Shown one piece after another: positions 1 to 9,973 of a DNA stretch of 64,000 nucleotides. Under the pieces are notes generated by a model. That model did no database searches. It was not told where the DNA came from and saw only the letters and a list, made by a program, of their open reading frames with translations. This stretch comes from Luidia sarsii. Taxonomy: Eukaryota > Echinodermata > Asteroidea > Paxillosida > Luidiidae. The position numbers and the translations under genes are program-made. Each line of letters starts with the position of its first letter. The first letter of the stretch is position 1. The stretch spans positions 820,137 to 884,136 of the forward strand of contig OX465121.1 of NCBI GenBank assembly GCA_949987565.1, written 5' to 3'.

Positions 1-969
1 CCCAAGTCAGAAGCATTTAATGCTCAAATTTAATTGTGTCATTTGTTGGTAAAGTTGCAGTTGTCTGACAAAATAACAGCCCAGTGGGAGCACAGCTTTA
101 GAGGCAGAACAATGATAATGTGGCAATACCCAGCTATGTAAATAAGGTGCAGAGTATGGATAAACCAATGAGGTACATTCAGATGGAGTCTCTTTGATTG
201 GCTCCCTATATCATCTTGGTGTTACTCTGCTGTGACTACCTATAATTGAACCTGCTCATGTACTTGATCAATCAGGGTCTGAATTTGAAGCTAATGGGAT
301 TCTTTAGAGAGCAGAAAGAACTTCAGATTTTAGTGGCATGTGATAATAACAGTCAAAGATTTTCATGGTGAAAGCACATTATGGACAACTGTAGTGCCAT
401 GTAAATCATCTCATTTCAGATAGAGTATGGCTTTAAAAAGTGCTGGTATCTCAAAGTTTTGTACTCTGCCCATCATCAGGGAGGGGACTACCGGTACACA
501 CAAGACCTACGCAACATTTGTAAGTTGCGTAACTTACCATTTTTTTCTTGAAATTGGCTGCAGGACTTACAATGCCCAAATCAGTCAACAGAGTGCACTG
601 ATGACACCAGCAGCCATCTCACCAAACCAAGTACAAAAGAAATCTAAAAGCTTGCTTATCACTGCTAACTATGCCAGTGGCAGAAACTAGTTACAATGGC
701 ATGCCAGTCAATGATCACCTTTATATCCAGCATGGTAAGATGGCTGCCAGTGGCTTCAGTCCATACAAAATCCAGAGTTTGCAAATTACATCCACGGGTG
801 CAGTGTGCATATTCTGTCTATTCATTTTATGTTTTATGGTGCACTCCCAGCAATGATGTGTTCAATACATGAGACCCCATACATTGCAAATATAAAGGAA
901 AACTTCTGCTTCAATTGGCAAAGTCTATCTCCAACAAAAAATGAAGCTTTTTTTTTTTTTTTTTAACAT
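1..969. other. Intergenic DNA downstream of the FKBP11-type gene
   Basis: No exon could be supported on either strand. It is moderately AT-rich unique-looking sequence and ends in a T run at about 951-964, just before the polypyrimidine tract. The 3' UTR of the minus-strand gene ending at 1380 should run into this region. I did not see a clear AATAAA on the minus strand; ATTAAA-like words occur near 14-35 (minus strand), too weak to call. Confidence 0.5.
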
Positions 970-1345
970 CCCTCCCTCCCTTTCCTCCCTTCCCCTCTCC
1001 ACTCCCTCCACCTCCTTTTCCCCTCCCCCTCCCCTCCCTTTCCTCCCTCCCCCCTCTCCCTCCCCCTCCTCTTCCCCTCCCCCTCCCCTCCCCTCCCTTT
1101 CCTCCCTCCCCCTCTCCCTCCACCTCCTCTTCCCCTCCCCCTCCCTCCCTTTCCTCCCTCCCCCTCTCCCTCCACCTCCTCTTTCCCTCCCCCTCCCCTC
1201 CCCTCCCTTTCCTCCCTCCCCCTCTCCCTCCACCTCCTCTTCCCCTCCCCCTCTCCTCCCCTCCCCTTTTCCTCCCCTCCCCATCCCCTCCCCCATCCCC
1301 TCCCTCCCCTTCCCTCCCCCTCTATCTCCTCTTTTCTCTTTTCAA
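966..1345. repeat. Polypyrimidine minisatellite (CCCTCC/CTTTCC rich)
   Basis: The plus strand is almost purely C and T for about 380 bases. Blocks of roughly 55-65 bases recur, each with a CCTTTCCTCCCTCCCCCTCTCC core followed by CTCCACCTCCTCTTCCCC-type sequence. Open frames here (Pro/Ser/Leu on plus, Gly/Glu/Arg on minus) are artefacts of the composition. Such tracts can form triplex (H-DNA), and this one would lie in or just beyond the 3' UTR of the FKBP11-type gene. Confidence 0.9.
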
Positions 1346-1379
1346 TTCAATGTGAGCATATCTTGCTCATGCTTGTGAC

Positions 1380-1582
1380 TTATTTCCTCTTTTTCTGTCG
1401 CTGCTCCCTCTTGCTTTTGGCCAGCTGAGCTGAGTAGGAGCTGGCCTTTTGCCACAGGTAAATGCCCAAGATGAAGACAATGACAGGACCAATCAGGAAG
1501 GGAGCCGATAGCGACAGGGAAGACAAGATGGAGGGTTTGATGAGTTCCACTAGCTCCACGTTGAAGACTAGAACCGAATCCG
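1380..1582 (-). CDS. FKBP11: FKBP11 exon 5: domain end, membrane span, KKRK tail, stop
   Basis: Reads DSVLVFNVELVELIKPS, then the membrane span SAPFLIGPVIVFILGIYLW, then a charged tail ending QRQKKRK and TAA at 1382-1380. The acceptor is GATTTGCAG. The exon start supplies the last two bases of an Ala codon. Confidence 0.9.
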
Positions 1583-4500
1583 CTGCAAATCAAACAATAA
1601 GAAAGGGTAACCTTGTAGTATTTGCATTCACTTCCTGATACTTTTCATGGCAAACCTTGATGACTATTTCTTATATTGAATAATTTGCATTTGTTTCCAA
1701 TCTTTATACACTGGAGTGACTAGACCAGAAGTACCAAAGCTTGTTAGAGGTCAGATTCAGTCTTCCGTAGCTCCTTGCTTCATAAGGCCACACAGTCTTT
1801 ATAGTCTGCATCCTGTCTTGATACTCGATAACTTGGGGTCTTGCATTTATGCTTTGTTCTAGCTAGCCATTCATAAGATAACAGGAGCTTCCGGTGTTCA
1901 GGGCATTGGCAATTTTGCTTTTTAGCTTGAAAGAAGACAGTACAAGGTTCTAATCAGAGGAGCATGCCCTTTCTGCTCTGTTGATATATACATGTACTAT
2001 AGTAGGGCATTAGATACAACATCTACATGCACAAGAACCTTCAATAAACAAATGCCTACTGAGCCTCTACATTGGTTGAACGTCTACAACCTTATCACCT
2101 GGGATGTCACCCAGTCTTTGAAGCAACCCCAAGTCAAGTCACAGGGGCTTGATAGCTAAGGTGGTAGAGTACTGTTAAACTAGTGGCCTAGGTTCAATCC
2201 TAGTACAGTCAATGTACCGTAGCTGTTTTCATTACTTATCAAGGTGTGTAATTTGAAAGCACAACAGTGTGTCCATTACTATGGTGGTAATGCCGGTTGT
2301 AATATAGGTAAGTAAACTGGCCATGTGTTCTGGAACTACATCCAACTAGGACACTTGAGGTGTCTTCTAAATGCACTCCTAAAAGTTTCCATAGACTTGT
2401 GTGTAATTGGAAGGCACAGATTATGGATTTGGATAGAGCCATAGCCAGAGCCGTGGCAGCTACCAAGCAATCTGATCCAAAGCTTGGTAGAAGCTACATG
2501 TACGGCTATGGCTCTATCCAGACCCATTGGATACAGCTCTTTCGGAGTGACAGCAGCCCACTACCAGGCCAGAGATAACCCAGACACAATCAATGACATG
2601 GCTTTGCCTGCATGTATGGCTTACCTGGTATATTACCATGTGGCTGTGAGCCGTAACCAAGATGAGGTGGAATAATCAGCTTACGATGCTCCCTGTGAAA
2701 GAATAGACAGAATTGATAACTTCAATCAAAGTGAAGGAAAACTGTCTGGAAGATATTGAACCGATTTGAAAAATGGTGCAGAAAATTTGACTAGACAAGG
2801 AATTGAATCAAAGACCTCTGGCTTCATGTTCAAGCTATCAGTCCCTTGGATGGTGGACAAGCCAAAATAATCAACTAGTCTTTCCCAGGGTGAGGGCGCC
2901 AGTCAGAAGCAAAGGTTTATATCTCTTTATTTCTTATTCTGAATCTGAAATCATTAGATTAGAGCAGTGAGCTATAGCTATAGTACATCCATTTTGTGCA
3001 ATCACTGAACTGCTACAGCCACAGGTACATGTAGCTTTACAACTATTGTTGTTTGCATCTGAATGATGGAAGTGTGATGCCTAAGTTAATGCTTATGGCT
3101 TGCATCCCCACCCCAGCAAAGATACTGAACAATTTGGTAAGGCCCCATATAAGGTCTGTATAGCTCAGATGGTACATATAGGTGCAAGATACTGGAGGTC
3201 TAAGGTTCAAATCCCAGTCTAGTCAAAGTGTCTGTGTACCGGTAACCAGGTCACTTTTACCATGGATGAAGTAGAGCTTTTAGAAACTTCATCAGTCCAG
3301 CGATTGGGAAATCCCCACTCAGTAAAAACGAAACCACATCCTCAACAACACGCACGTGATGTGCATGGTTTCTGCGTAAACACTGCAAACTTCTTTGCCA
3401 GATGTGGTATCATTTCACAGGCTATCAAGGTCAGTGGGTAACCACAAAAGTCATGCACAGTGCCCTCGTGACCTATTCTATTGCCAGATCAGTTACTTTT
3501 ACCAATGTCTTGGTTCAATTTCCTGACTCAAAAACCCATGTGAATGGCAGTAAGAAATTTCAAATCTAACTACAATATAACTATCTCTCAAAAGTTAGAG
3601 GGCCTGTTGTTTCAATCCTAGCAGGACCTTTCTCAAAGGCAAAGCTTTGCCTTTGAGAAAGGTCCTGCTAGGTTTGATTTATGTGCATGTATTGCAGGTC
3701 ATTTTAGTCAGTGGCCAATTTGCAACAGTTTTTGTATTAACAATATAACTATAAGTGCAAACGTGGCTTAAAGCCCTTACACAACATTGGGAAGATCGAA
3801 AAACAGAAATTTGTTCACAGATTTATATGAAACTTATACAGTTTGAAGATGGTTATAGTAGAAACCGCGCACTGAAATAATTCTGCATAAAATGTTTTAC
3901 CTTGGGAGAAAAGAGTAAAAGAAATCATTTACATCTCAACAACATCTAAACTATTTTTCGGAACAGTATGGCGTTGAATGCTGTATTTTCGCGAAACAAA
4001 TGAAGCAGTTTTCACGATTTTCTTGAGACTTGGTTGACGGATAGAGTTGAAATTTTCACAGGTGTGCTATTTCATGCATATGTTGGATCAGACAACGTAT
4101 GGATGCTATTCTTTGACCTCGACCAATGTTGTGTAGGGGCTTTTAGCACAGCCAAATGATGGCTACTGGCTGTGAGATGGCACAAAGTGCGTTGACCTAC
4201 CCTAGGCACATGCCCTTGATGCCTTCCTCCCAGCCCTTGATGACTTTGTTCTTGCCCAGCTGAAAGCGGATGGGTTCCTTTGAGTTGTCTGGTAGCTTGG
4301 ACATGTCAAACACCATGCCAGACTCCAGCTTGCCCTGGAAGGTGTCAAAGTGAAAGACAAGACATCAAATGAATGAAGCACCATGATTAACAAGTGTGAA
4401 TCTCTATGCCGACGCAATGTCAAAGTAGCGTCAGTCGGGAAACACACTTTCTCAAGAAAAGCTTTAGGGTCGCACCGGGAAACCGGGTCTGTGCATGCTT

Positions 4501-7500
4501 GGACTGTGACCCAGACCGAGGCACTTTCTGGACTGCGCACATTTAGTTTGCTCAATTCATGCATGACCATGTTGAGATATAAACAGCTGGTTGTGGTGAC
4601 GCCAGATGTTCATCTGCGTGCACAAAATTGTGGGAAGTTACTTATCGTTTTTCTCTTTTCAACAGTGTTCACAAACAGCACCCTGCAAAAACTCAAGTTG
4701 TTTTTACGAAAAAGTGCGAGAAGAACTGCATTTTGGATCACGATTTGAATTGAGTGTCTGTGAAATTTCACTGTTCACAAGTGAATGTTGTTGTTTTTTT
4801 AATAGTGATTCAAAAATTAAAAAGTGGAACGCGACGTTTCGTGCTGGTGGAAACGCACCTACATGTAAAGTAACCAAGTTGAGCAACCATCTGGCACAAT
4901 GGACTAACGTAGGTGATGGCAATGCACTGTCTCAATGAGGTGACAAGCTATACAGTGTTGAATATATCTCAAATGTGGGCCTGTTCACCCGCACACAAAA
5001 CATTAGGGTCATTCGGACTCCACTATTAGTGTGACTTTTCTAAATCATCACAATATTTGCCATGCAAAATGTGTGTGAAAACTCGAACAAAACAGAACTG
5101 TTTTTCATTAATACCACAATTCATGGCACACACCCAACTGACAGTGTATTGCTTTTCAATTTTGTTATATCTCCAAGGACACATGCACAGATTGACCACA
5201 ATGCAAACTGGCAATCCGGTCGGGAAATTTTGTGTCGTAATTTTTGAATCCTGATATAAATAATCACAGTTTTGGGGGGGTTAGTATAAACAGCCCTACT
5301 GTCTCACTGCAAATATTCTAGCCATCAAGTGGGAACAGGCCCGGTGTGTAGTATTCTCTTTTGCCAATGGGTGTGGTAACAGCTGGTAACCTAACCATTC
5401 AGGCAGTGTGTTCTGCCCGGTACCCATTACCAGGAGGCATAGGTTGATGTTGAAAATCAGACGCAGTCTCTTGTTTGCAAAGAACACTTACCACATAATG
5501 CACGGCTACCTCATCCCCTACCTCTGCCTTCTCTGAACAGTCCTCGGGTATATTCTGTTCAATCAAATCAAATCAAATCAAATTAATAAACTCACAGAAT
5601 AATAAATAACAGAAAGAGATCACAATGTGGAACCCTCGTGAAAAATAATCAATTTTAATTGTCAAACTATTAAACCTTCACTTGAAAAAATCTACTTAAA
5701 CTTTGAGCATGGTTTAAGATTGTTGCAAGGATATGAATCAATGCTACAACTGGATTAGAAGACAAATTTGGAAGTAGATTTTTTCAAGTGAAGGTTTAAT
5801 AGTTTGACAATTAAAATTGATTTAAACTTTAAATATCAGGCATGAATACCAAGGTGTTCAATTCTGGTTTAATAAATACACTACTCTTTCTGCTGAAACA
5901 TTAAAAACCATGAACTACAGTACTTGTTTTCAAAGCTTAGGGATGATGGCGACTGAGTCTGTGTAGACTAGGCCTAAGCTGATCAATAGAAAAACTGTAG
6001 GGTATTTACATAAGTGTTAGTTTTACTATATACTGGTACGTTTCAGGCAACGTAGGCCTACTGTGCATGCAGTGCAAATTATATGTTCACCAAATATGGC
6101 AAACTCTCAACAATGTACATTACATTCTCCTCGATGTAAAAACATTAAATCTACTGGTTCATGCAACACAGTGCTTGCTGCTATTTTATAGAGTTGAATC
6201 TCACTTGACCACACAATCTTGACCAGCTTGGTGGTCAGTGGTTAAGAGTGTCAGCACTAGAAAGCAGGAGTCACAGGTTCGAATCTCAGCCAAGCATCTT
6301 GTATTTGTTTATTAACAGATGTTCAGGCAAAGCACTTCAGGAACATACAGTGTTAATGTTACCAATACCATACATATAAATACATCTACTGCAGTAAGGC
6401 AAACAGACACTACAGGTAGATCAGATGTCTGGGGTACATTATGCAGGCACACATACAATGTACATGTACAGTATTGAAATGTATGCTTCGTTCATCATTT
6501 TGTATTGTATTGAACAAAATGTGAGCTTGATGAATTTCACAAATTGCATAATGTAAATACATGTACAGTATATCAGAAGATACACACATGTATGTGCACA
6601 CGTACATGTACTGTATCCCCTTTAGATGCAATGTACATGTATACATGCGCTTATTTTAGGTGTACATACATGTAGTATATTCCTGTGTACACATGTACAC
6701 ATATGTCATTTCACACATCCATTGTGCAATTCCCATTGTATTTGCTCAATGTGTGTACACTCCATAATACAGTAACATGTCTAGAATGCATTTCCCAATG
6801 CATAGCATTCTATTGATCCATCAATAGCACATGTTATCAAGGAACGGATGTTGTACCCATAATCAATACCTATGACCACAAGTGACTACTTTCCCACACT
6901 TATCAGCTCAGCAGCAATAGCTACGTGTATACAGTACGTATTATATCTAGTTAATCTACTATGCTAAAAATATCGGCAACCAATATTAGGGGCCTTTACT
7001 TCATGTAAATGTGTAAAGCGAATTTAAAAAGACCTCCAGATAGCAAAACATTTTCCTCAAAAATGTAGAGGGCTTGAGGATTCAATCCTAGCAGGACCTT
7101 CCTTTAAGGACTTTGATAAAGGTCCTGCGAGGATCGTAACATTTTTTGAGATTTGCATTTGGGTCATTGAAGTCATTAAAACCCTAACGTTCCACAACCT
7201 CACAAAATCCAACACCACGTTTTGTTACAATTTGTTGGATTAGGTACCCCTAGGATAGCATACTGCTGCTGAATTTTGTTGGAGTTTGTTGGATTAGGTA
7301 CCAATGGCCCAGGGAGACACTGTTGGAGTTTGTTGGGTTAGGTACTAATGGTCAGTACACTGCCACACACTCCAACACCTGACCAGAAAATTACCAAGAG
7401 CTCGTGGGTAAACTCACCCACGAAAGCAGTGTCAGTACACTCCTACACACTCCATCACCTGACCAGAAAATGACCAAGATCTCGTGGGTCACCCACGAAA

Positions 7501-9474
7501 GCAGTGTCAGTACACTCCCACACACTCCATCACCTGACCAGAAAATCACCAAGAGCTCGTGGGTAAACTCACCCACGAAAGCAGTGTAGTGCTCTGCTAC
7601 ACACTCCAACACCTGACCAGAACATGCCATATAGCAGACACATTGTGGCATTTTGTTGGGTTGGGGACAAACCCCCTGTAGTCATGCAACAATGCATGAT
7701 ACACATCTGTACCCAACCTAACAAAATCCAACACATGCAGACTGTTGGTAGGGAGTGTTGGAATCTGTGAGGTTATGTACCAATGGCTTCCTAATTTCTG
7801 CCCAAATGTTGGATTTTGTTGGGTTAGGTATGCTTCCTAATGAAAGAGCCTAGGGGGTAAAGGGTTAATGGGGTTGCTAAGTACATGTACATTTCTAGAT
7901 AAGAACTGTTAAGGTTTACATAGTGTAGTGGAGTACCAAGTGGAAGTTTTGCGGTAACACCGTTGTAAGATGTAAGACATCTCTTCTGAGAAGGAGTGTG
8001 TGGCTCTTTTCAGAGAGCATCTTTCATGGTGTCACTGCCCACAATATTTTGTTTCCTACTAATTCTTAAAAGGTGATTAACTTGACACATAATGTAATTT
8101 GGACACATACTTTGTGTCCAATATAACTAATAATACAGCATATATAATCATCAGAAAATAAGACTTTCCATGACACACAAAACAAATCCTTAGGCCCCTA
8201 CCGATTCTGATATTAATCTATTTGAAACAAAATAAAACTAGGGGGCTGACATTTTGATCTAGATAGTTGAAGTAATTTACTATTACTGTATTAGTAGTAT
8301 TAGTTACTTAGTATTACTTAGTTATTTAAGTAATAATGTACATGTAATTAATATTATAATTATAAAAAATAATTAGCAGGACATTTATTTTTAACTAATA
8401 ATAATAATATACTAATTAAAGGGTAGGCCTATTTTATTACGCAGTGGCTGTTGTTACGGCAGTCGTCCGTGTGGTTCCCTGACTTCACAGTATTTGTCAG
8501 GATGTTTAGCTCTTGGAACCAGACTACCAGCTAATAGACTGGTTCAACCAGCCTGCAATGCTGACGAAATACAATCAATTCAGGGAACCACACGGATGAC
8601 TGCCGTAACAACAGCCACTGCGATTTTATTTATTTGATCTACAGTTAGATACATGTACTATGTAGTTTAGTTAGTGTCACAAAAGTATCCAATGAAATTT
8701 AAAAAAACATCACGGTGGTTAGTCCGAGTAACTTGGACCCGACAAGTCACTCTGTAGTCTTTCTTTATCGAAATTTTGAATTTGGAGGATCGCGTGACTG
8801 TAGGGTCCAAGTTACTCGGACTACACGGCGGTGTACTTTAAAACTAAAAGTAAAACGGTAAAACTAAAGAAGTACTGTACATGTAACCAGTGTACTAACC
8901 ACTATGCACTAACCATGGAGGCAGAGGAGAGACCTCCATGATGTACACTGTAACTCATCTCTCAATCTCATGACATGTTAACACTCAACACTCCAGCACC
9001 AAGCAGTGTCAGTGTGTGACTGTACTTAGTCCGAGTAACTTGGACCCGACAAGTCACCCTTTTTTATCGAATTTTGAAATTTTGAGTTTCGGGAGTCACC
9101 CGAAACTCAAAATTTCAAAATTTGACCAAAAAAAGAGTGACTTGTCGGGTCCAAGTTACTCGGACTAAGATCTGTCATAATTAATACTAGTAATAGGCGT
9201 TGTTTATGGTCGTTGTTTGTAATTGTAGCACTACTCCACTAGCACTAGCAGTAACTGTTAATTGTCACGGCTAAGTATTAATGACAATGAAATTTAATAT
9301 GAATTGAAGTTAATATTAAACGCAGTTTTTTAATAAAATATTATTAATTATTCTTAATAATTACTCATTTAAAATTACCGTTGTGACAATCTCCAACATT
9401 CCTTTCTTTTTCCCACTCGTGAGCGAAGAACAGAAGACCAGAACAAAAACGAACACTGATAGCAAGCTAGACAT
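1380..9474 (-). CDS. FKBP11: FKBP11-type peptidyl-prolyl isomerase, ER membrane (5 exons, complete)
   Basis: Joined from exons 9474-9379, 5554-5492, 4334-4201, 2692-2625 and 1582-1380; 564 nt, 187 residues plus stop. All introns are GT-AG and phases agree. Residues 1-20 form a signal peptide (MSSLLSVFVFVLVF start), about 41-131 one FKBP domain, 147-164 a membrane span, and the tail is basic and ends KKRK, fitting a KKXX retrieval signal. Compared with FKBP12, the active-site Tyr (Y52), Phe-Asp (F62-D63), Phe (F77), Val-Ile (V84-I85), Trp (W88), Tyr (Y111), His (H116) and Phe (F127) are present; F46 of FKBP12 is Ile here. One FKBP domain plus a C-terminal anchor is the FKBP11 plan (human about 200 residues). 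Family role: ER proline isomerisation during secretory protein folding. An upstream in-frame ATG (16 codons earlier) would bury the signal peptide, so I prefer the start at 9474. Confidence 0.9.
2145..2212 (+). repeat. tRNA-derived SINE fragment
   Basis: An A-box-like segment (TAGCTAAGGTGGTAGAG) and a B-box-like GGTTCAATCC are followed by a tail similar to AGTACAGTCAA. The same layout recurs at 3153, 6221, 12560, 30083, 39639 and, reversed, 56716. It lies in FKBP11 intron 4. Confidence 0.5.
2430..2520. repeat. Short inverted repeat (hairpin) in FKBP11 intron 4
   Basis: TGGATAGAGCCATAGCC at the left matches GGCTATGGCTCTATCCA at the right, with inner arms CTACCAAGC/GCTTGGTAG. Probably a small MITE-like foldback; no target-site duplication established. 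Confidence 0.6.
2625..2692 (-). CDS. FKBP11: FKBP11 exon 4: active-site loop
   Basis: 68 nt, reading EHRKLIIPPHLGYGSQPHGN then IP. The acceptor is TCTTTCACAG and the donor GTAAGC. Tyr111 and His116 match Tyr82 and His87 of FKBP12. Both flanking phases (2 in, 1 out) fit exons 3 and 5. Confidence 0.9.
3153..3228 (+). repeat. tRNA-derived SINE
   Basis: TATAGCTCAGATGGTA resembles a tRNA D-arm/A box and AAGGTTCAAATCCCAGTC a B box, followed by AGTCAAAGTG. In FKBP11 intron 3. Confidence 0.6.
3588..3737. repeat. Penelope-type foldback repeat, copy 1, with a 56-bp perfect palindrome
   Basis: 3617-3672 is a perfect palindrome of two 28-base arms (CCTAGCAGGACCTTTCTCAA onward). It is flanked by GAGGGCCTG on the left and by the TTTTAGTCAGTGGCCAATTT-type tail on the right. 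Same family as the copies at 7060, 17279, 30460, 32403, 37555 and 52580. Confidence 0.8.
4201..4334 (-). CDS. FKBP11: FKBP11 exon 3: FKBP core
   Basis: 44 codons plus two bases. It starts GKLESGMVFD and ends VIKGWEEGIKGMCLG, the classic FKBP V-I-x-G-W motif. The acceptor is ACCTTCCAG, the donor GTAGGT. The split glycine codon is completed by exon 4. Confidence 0.93.
4975..5299. repeat. Diverged fragment of a foldback element (related to 33456-33940)
   Basis: Shares GGACTCCACT...GTGACTTTTC and a terminal AACAGCCCTA with the better-preserved element at 33456-33940. The left border is not clear, and related words start as early as about 4735. FKBP11 intron 2. Confidence 0.35.
5492..5554 (-). 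CDS. FKBP11: FKBP11 exon 2: start of the FKBP domain
   Basis: 21 codons, NIPEDCSEKAEVGDEVAVHY then V. The acceptor is TTGAACAG and the donor GTAAGT, phase 0 on both sides. It holds the VHY motif whose Tyr corresponds to Tyr26 of FKBP12. The upstream side of the acceptor is an AATCA microsatellite rather than a normal pyrimidine tract. Confidence 0.88.
5558..5585 (+). repeat. AATCA microsatellite beside the FKBP11 exon 2 acceptor
   Basis: Five or so units of AATCA lie directly upstream (minus-strand sense) of the exon 2 acceptor, taking the place of the usual pyrimidine tract. Confidence 0.7.
5647..5822. mobile_element. MITE with 49-bp perfect terminal inverted repeats
   Basis: The left end AATCAATTTTAATTGTCAAA (to 5695) is matched exactly by its reverse complement ending at 5822. 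The 78-base core has no coding capacity. FKBP11 intron 1, under 100 bp upstream of exon 2. Confidence 0.85.
6221..6300 (+). repeat. tRNA-derived SINE
   Basis: GGTGGTCAGTGGTTAAGAGT (A-box-like) and CACAGGTTCGAATCTCAG (B-box-like) followed by CCAAGCA. FKBP11 intron 1. Downstream, 6380-6720 is a TACATG-rich stretch. Confidence 0.55.
7060..7180. repeat. Penelope-type foldback repeat, diverged copy
   Basis: GAGGGCTTGAGGATTCAATCC and CTAGCAGGACC face AAGGTCCTGCGAGGATCGTA, followed by the family tail GATTTGCATTTGGGTCATTG. It abuts the element starting at 7185. Confidence 0.7.
7185..7859 (+). mobile_element. Non-autonomous GTTGGATTAGGTACC element, copy 1
   Basis: Begins TAACGTTCCACAACCTCACA and ends GGGTTAGGTATGCTTCCTAA...CCTAGGGGG, like the copies at 36790-37382 and (reversed) 55889-56527. 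The ends form an imperfect inverted repeat (CAACCTCACAAAATCC against CCTAACCCAGCAAAATCC). Inside are about three tandem units of roughly 75 bp (about 7350-7620), each with CCACGAAAGCAGTGT and CTCCAACACCTGACCAG. Short frames in it are not genes. Confidence 0.75.
8442..8620. mobile_element. MITE with 41-bp terminal inverted repeats
   Basis: CAGTGGCTGTTGTTACGGCA onward at 8442-8482 is matched by the reverse complement at 8580-8620, with one or two mismatches. The 97-base core is non-coding. Surrounding DNA (8250-8440) is AT-rich. Confidence 0.88.
8721..8822. mobile_element. Foldback MITE (AGTCCGAGTAACTTGG family), copy 1
   Basis: AGTCCGAGTAACTTGGACCC at the left faces GGGTCCAAGTTACTCGGACT at the right. 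The shorter relative of the element at 9026-9168. Confidence 0.85.
9026..9168. mobile_element. Foldback MITE (AGTCCGAGTAACTTGG family), copy 2, near-perfect hairpin
   Basis: TTAGTCCGAGTAACTTGG...AAGTCAC faces GTGACTTGTCGGGTCC...CTAA. Almost the whole 143 bases fold on themselves, the centre being GTTTCGGGAGTCACCCGAAAC. About 210 bp inside FKBP11 intron 1 from exon 1. Confidence 0.9.
9379..9474 (-). CDS. FKBP11: FKBP11 exon 1: start codon and signal peptide
   Basis: 32 codons. The start ATG (9474-9472) is followed by a hydrophobic stretch of Leu/Val/Phe ending near SSLTSG, then a basic KKKG. The exon ends in ACG followed by the donor GTAATT, phase 0. Confidence 0.85.
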
Positions 9475-9851
9475 GTCGCCTCGAGAAGCAAAAGCCAAAT
9501 TTCGCCGAAAATTCACCGCCATAACTGGACAGACGTACACGGTCGAACACACACACCGGTTACATGAGAACTGACGTACTCTTGACTAGACTACACACAC
9601 GTGTGGGGTGTTTATGGCGAGGTTTCAAGTAACCTTTGAACTGCGATGACGCGGACCCATAATTAGCATACGGTTGTCAAACTGACGAGTATAGAGGAAG
9701 AATGAGTCGCAAATGCGTTTTTAATTTGAAAACGAACTACATTATTACAAATTAGTTTAAAATAACGAATACAGAATGTTGTTTTGTTTGCGATTCGCAG
9801 AATAATTTGATTAATCCTATATAAACTATCAAGATACTTCTTACTCCATGT
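9475..9851. promoter_or_regulatory. Putative FKBP11 promoter and 5' UTR, shared with the tRNA gene
   Basis: Sequence between the FKBP11 start codon (minus) and the tRNA gene (plus). It is free of the TACATG repeats common elsewhere. No TATA box or start site can be fixed by eye. The assignment rests on position only. Confidence 0.4.
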
Positions 9852-9957
9852 GCCGAAATAGCTCAGTTGGGAGAGCGTTAGACTGAAGATCTAAAGGTCC
9901 CTGGTTCGAAACCCCCGGAGAACTCGCATGAGTTCTGAATTGTCCCGGGTTTCGGCA
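9852..9957 (+). tRNA. tRNA-Phe (GAA) with a 33-nt insertion in the T loop
   Basis: Residues 1-58 (9852-9909) and 59-73 (9943-9957) match the animal tRNA-Phe sequence as I know it. Acceptor stem GCCGAAA pairs with TTTCGGC, the discriminator is A, the anticodon is GAA in CTGAAGA, and the D arm is GCTCAGTTGGGAGAGC. The insert at 9910-9942 splits the T loop after TTCGA and contains AGAACTC-GCAT-GAGTTCT, a perfect 7-bp stem with a 4-base loop. Animal tRNA introns normally sit at 37/38, so this is either a pseudogene or a non-canonical intron. A and B box sequences are intact up to TTCGA, where the insertion breaks the B box. Confidence 0.85.
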
Positions 9958-9964
9958 GACATTG

Positions 9965-9973
9965 TTTTTTTTT
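9965..9973 (+). terminator. Pol III T-run terminator after tRNA-Phe
   Basis: Nine consecutive T residues start 8 bases beyond the tRNA 3' end, as expected for an RNA polymerase III terminator. Confidence 0.75.
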
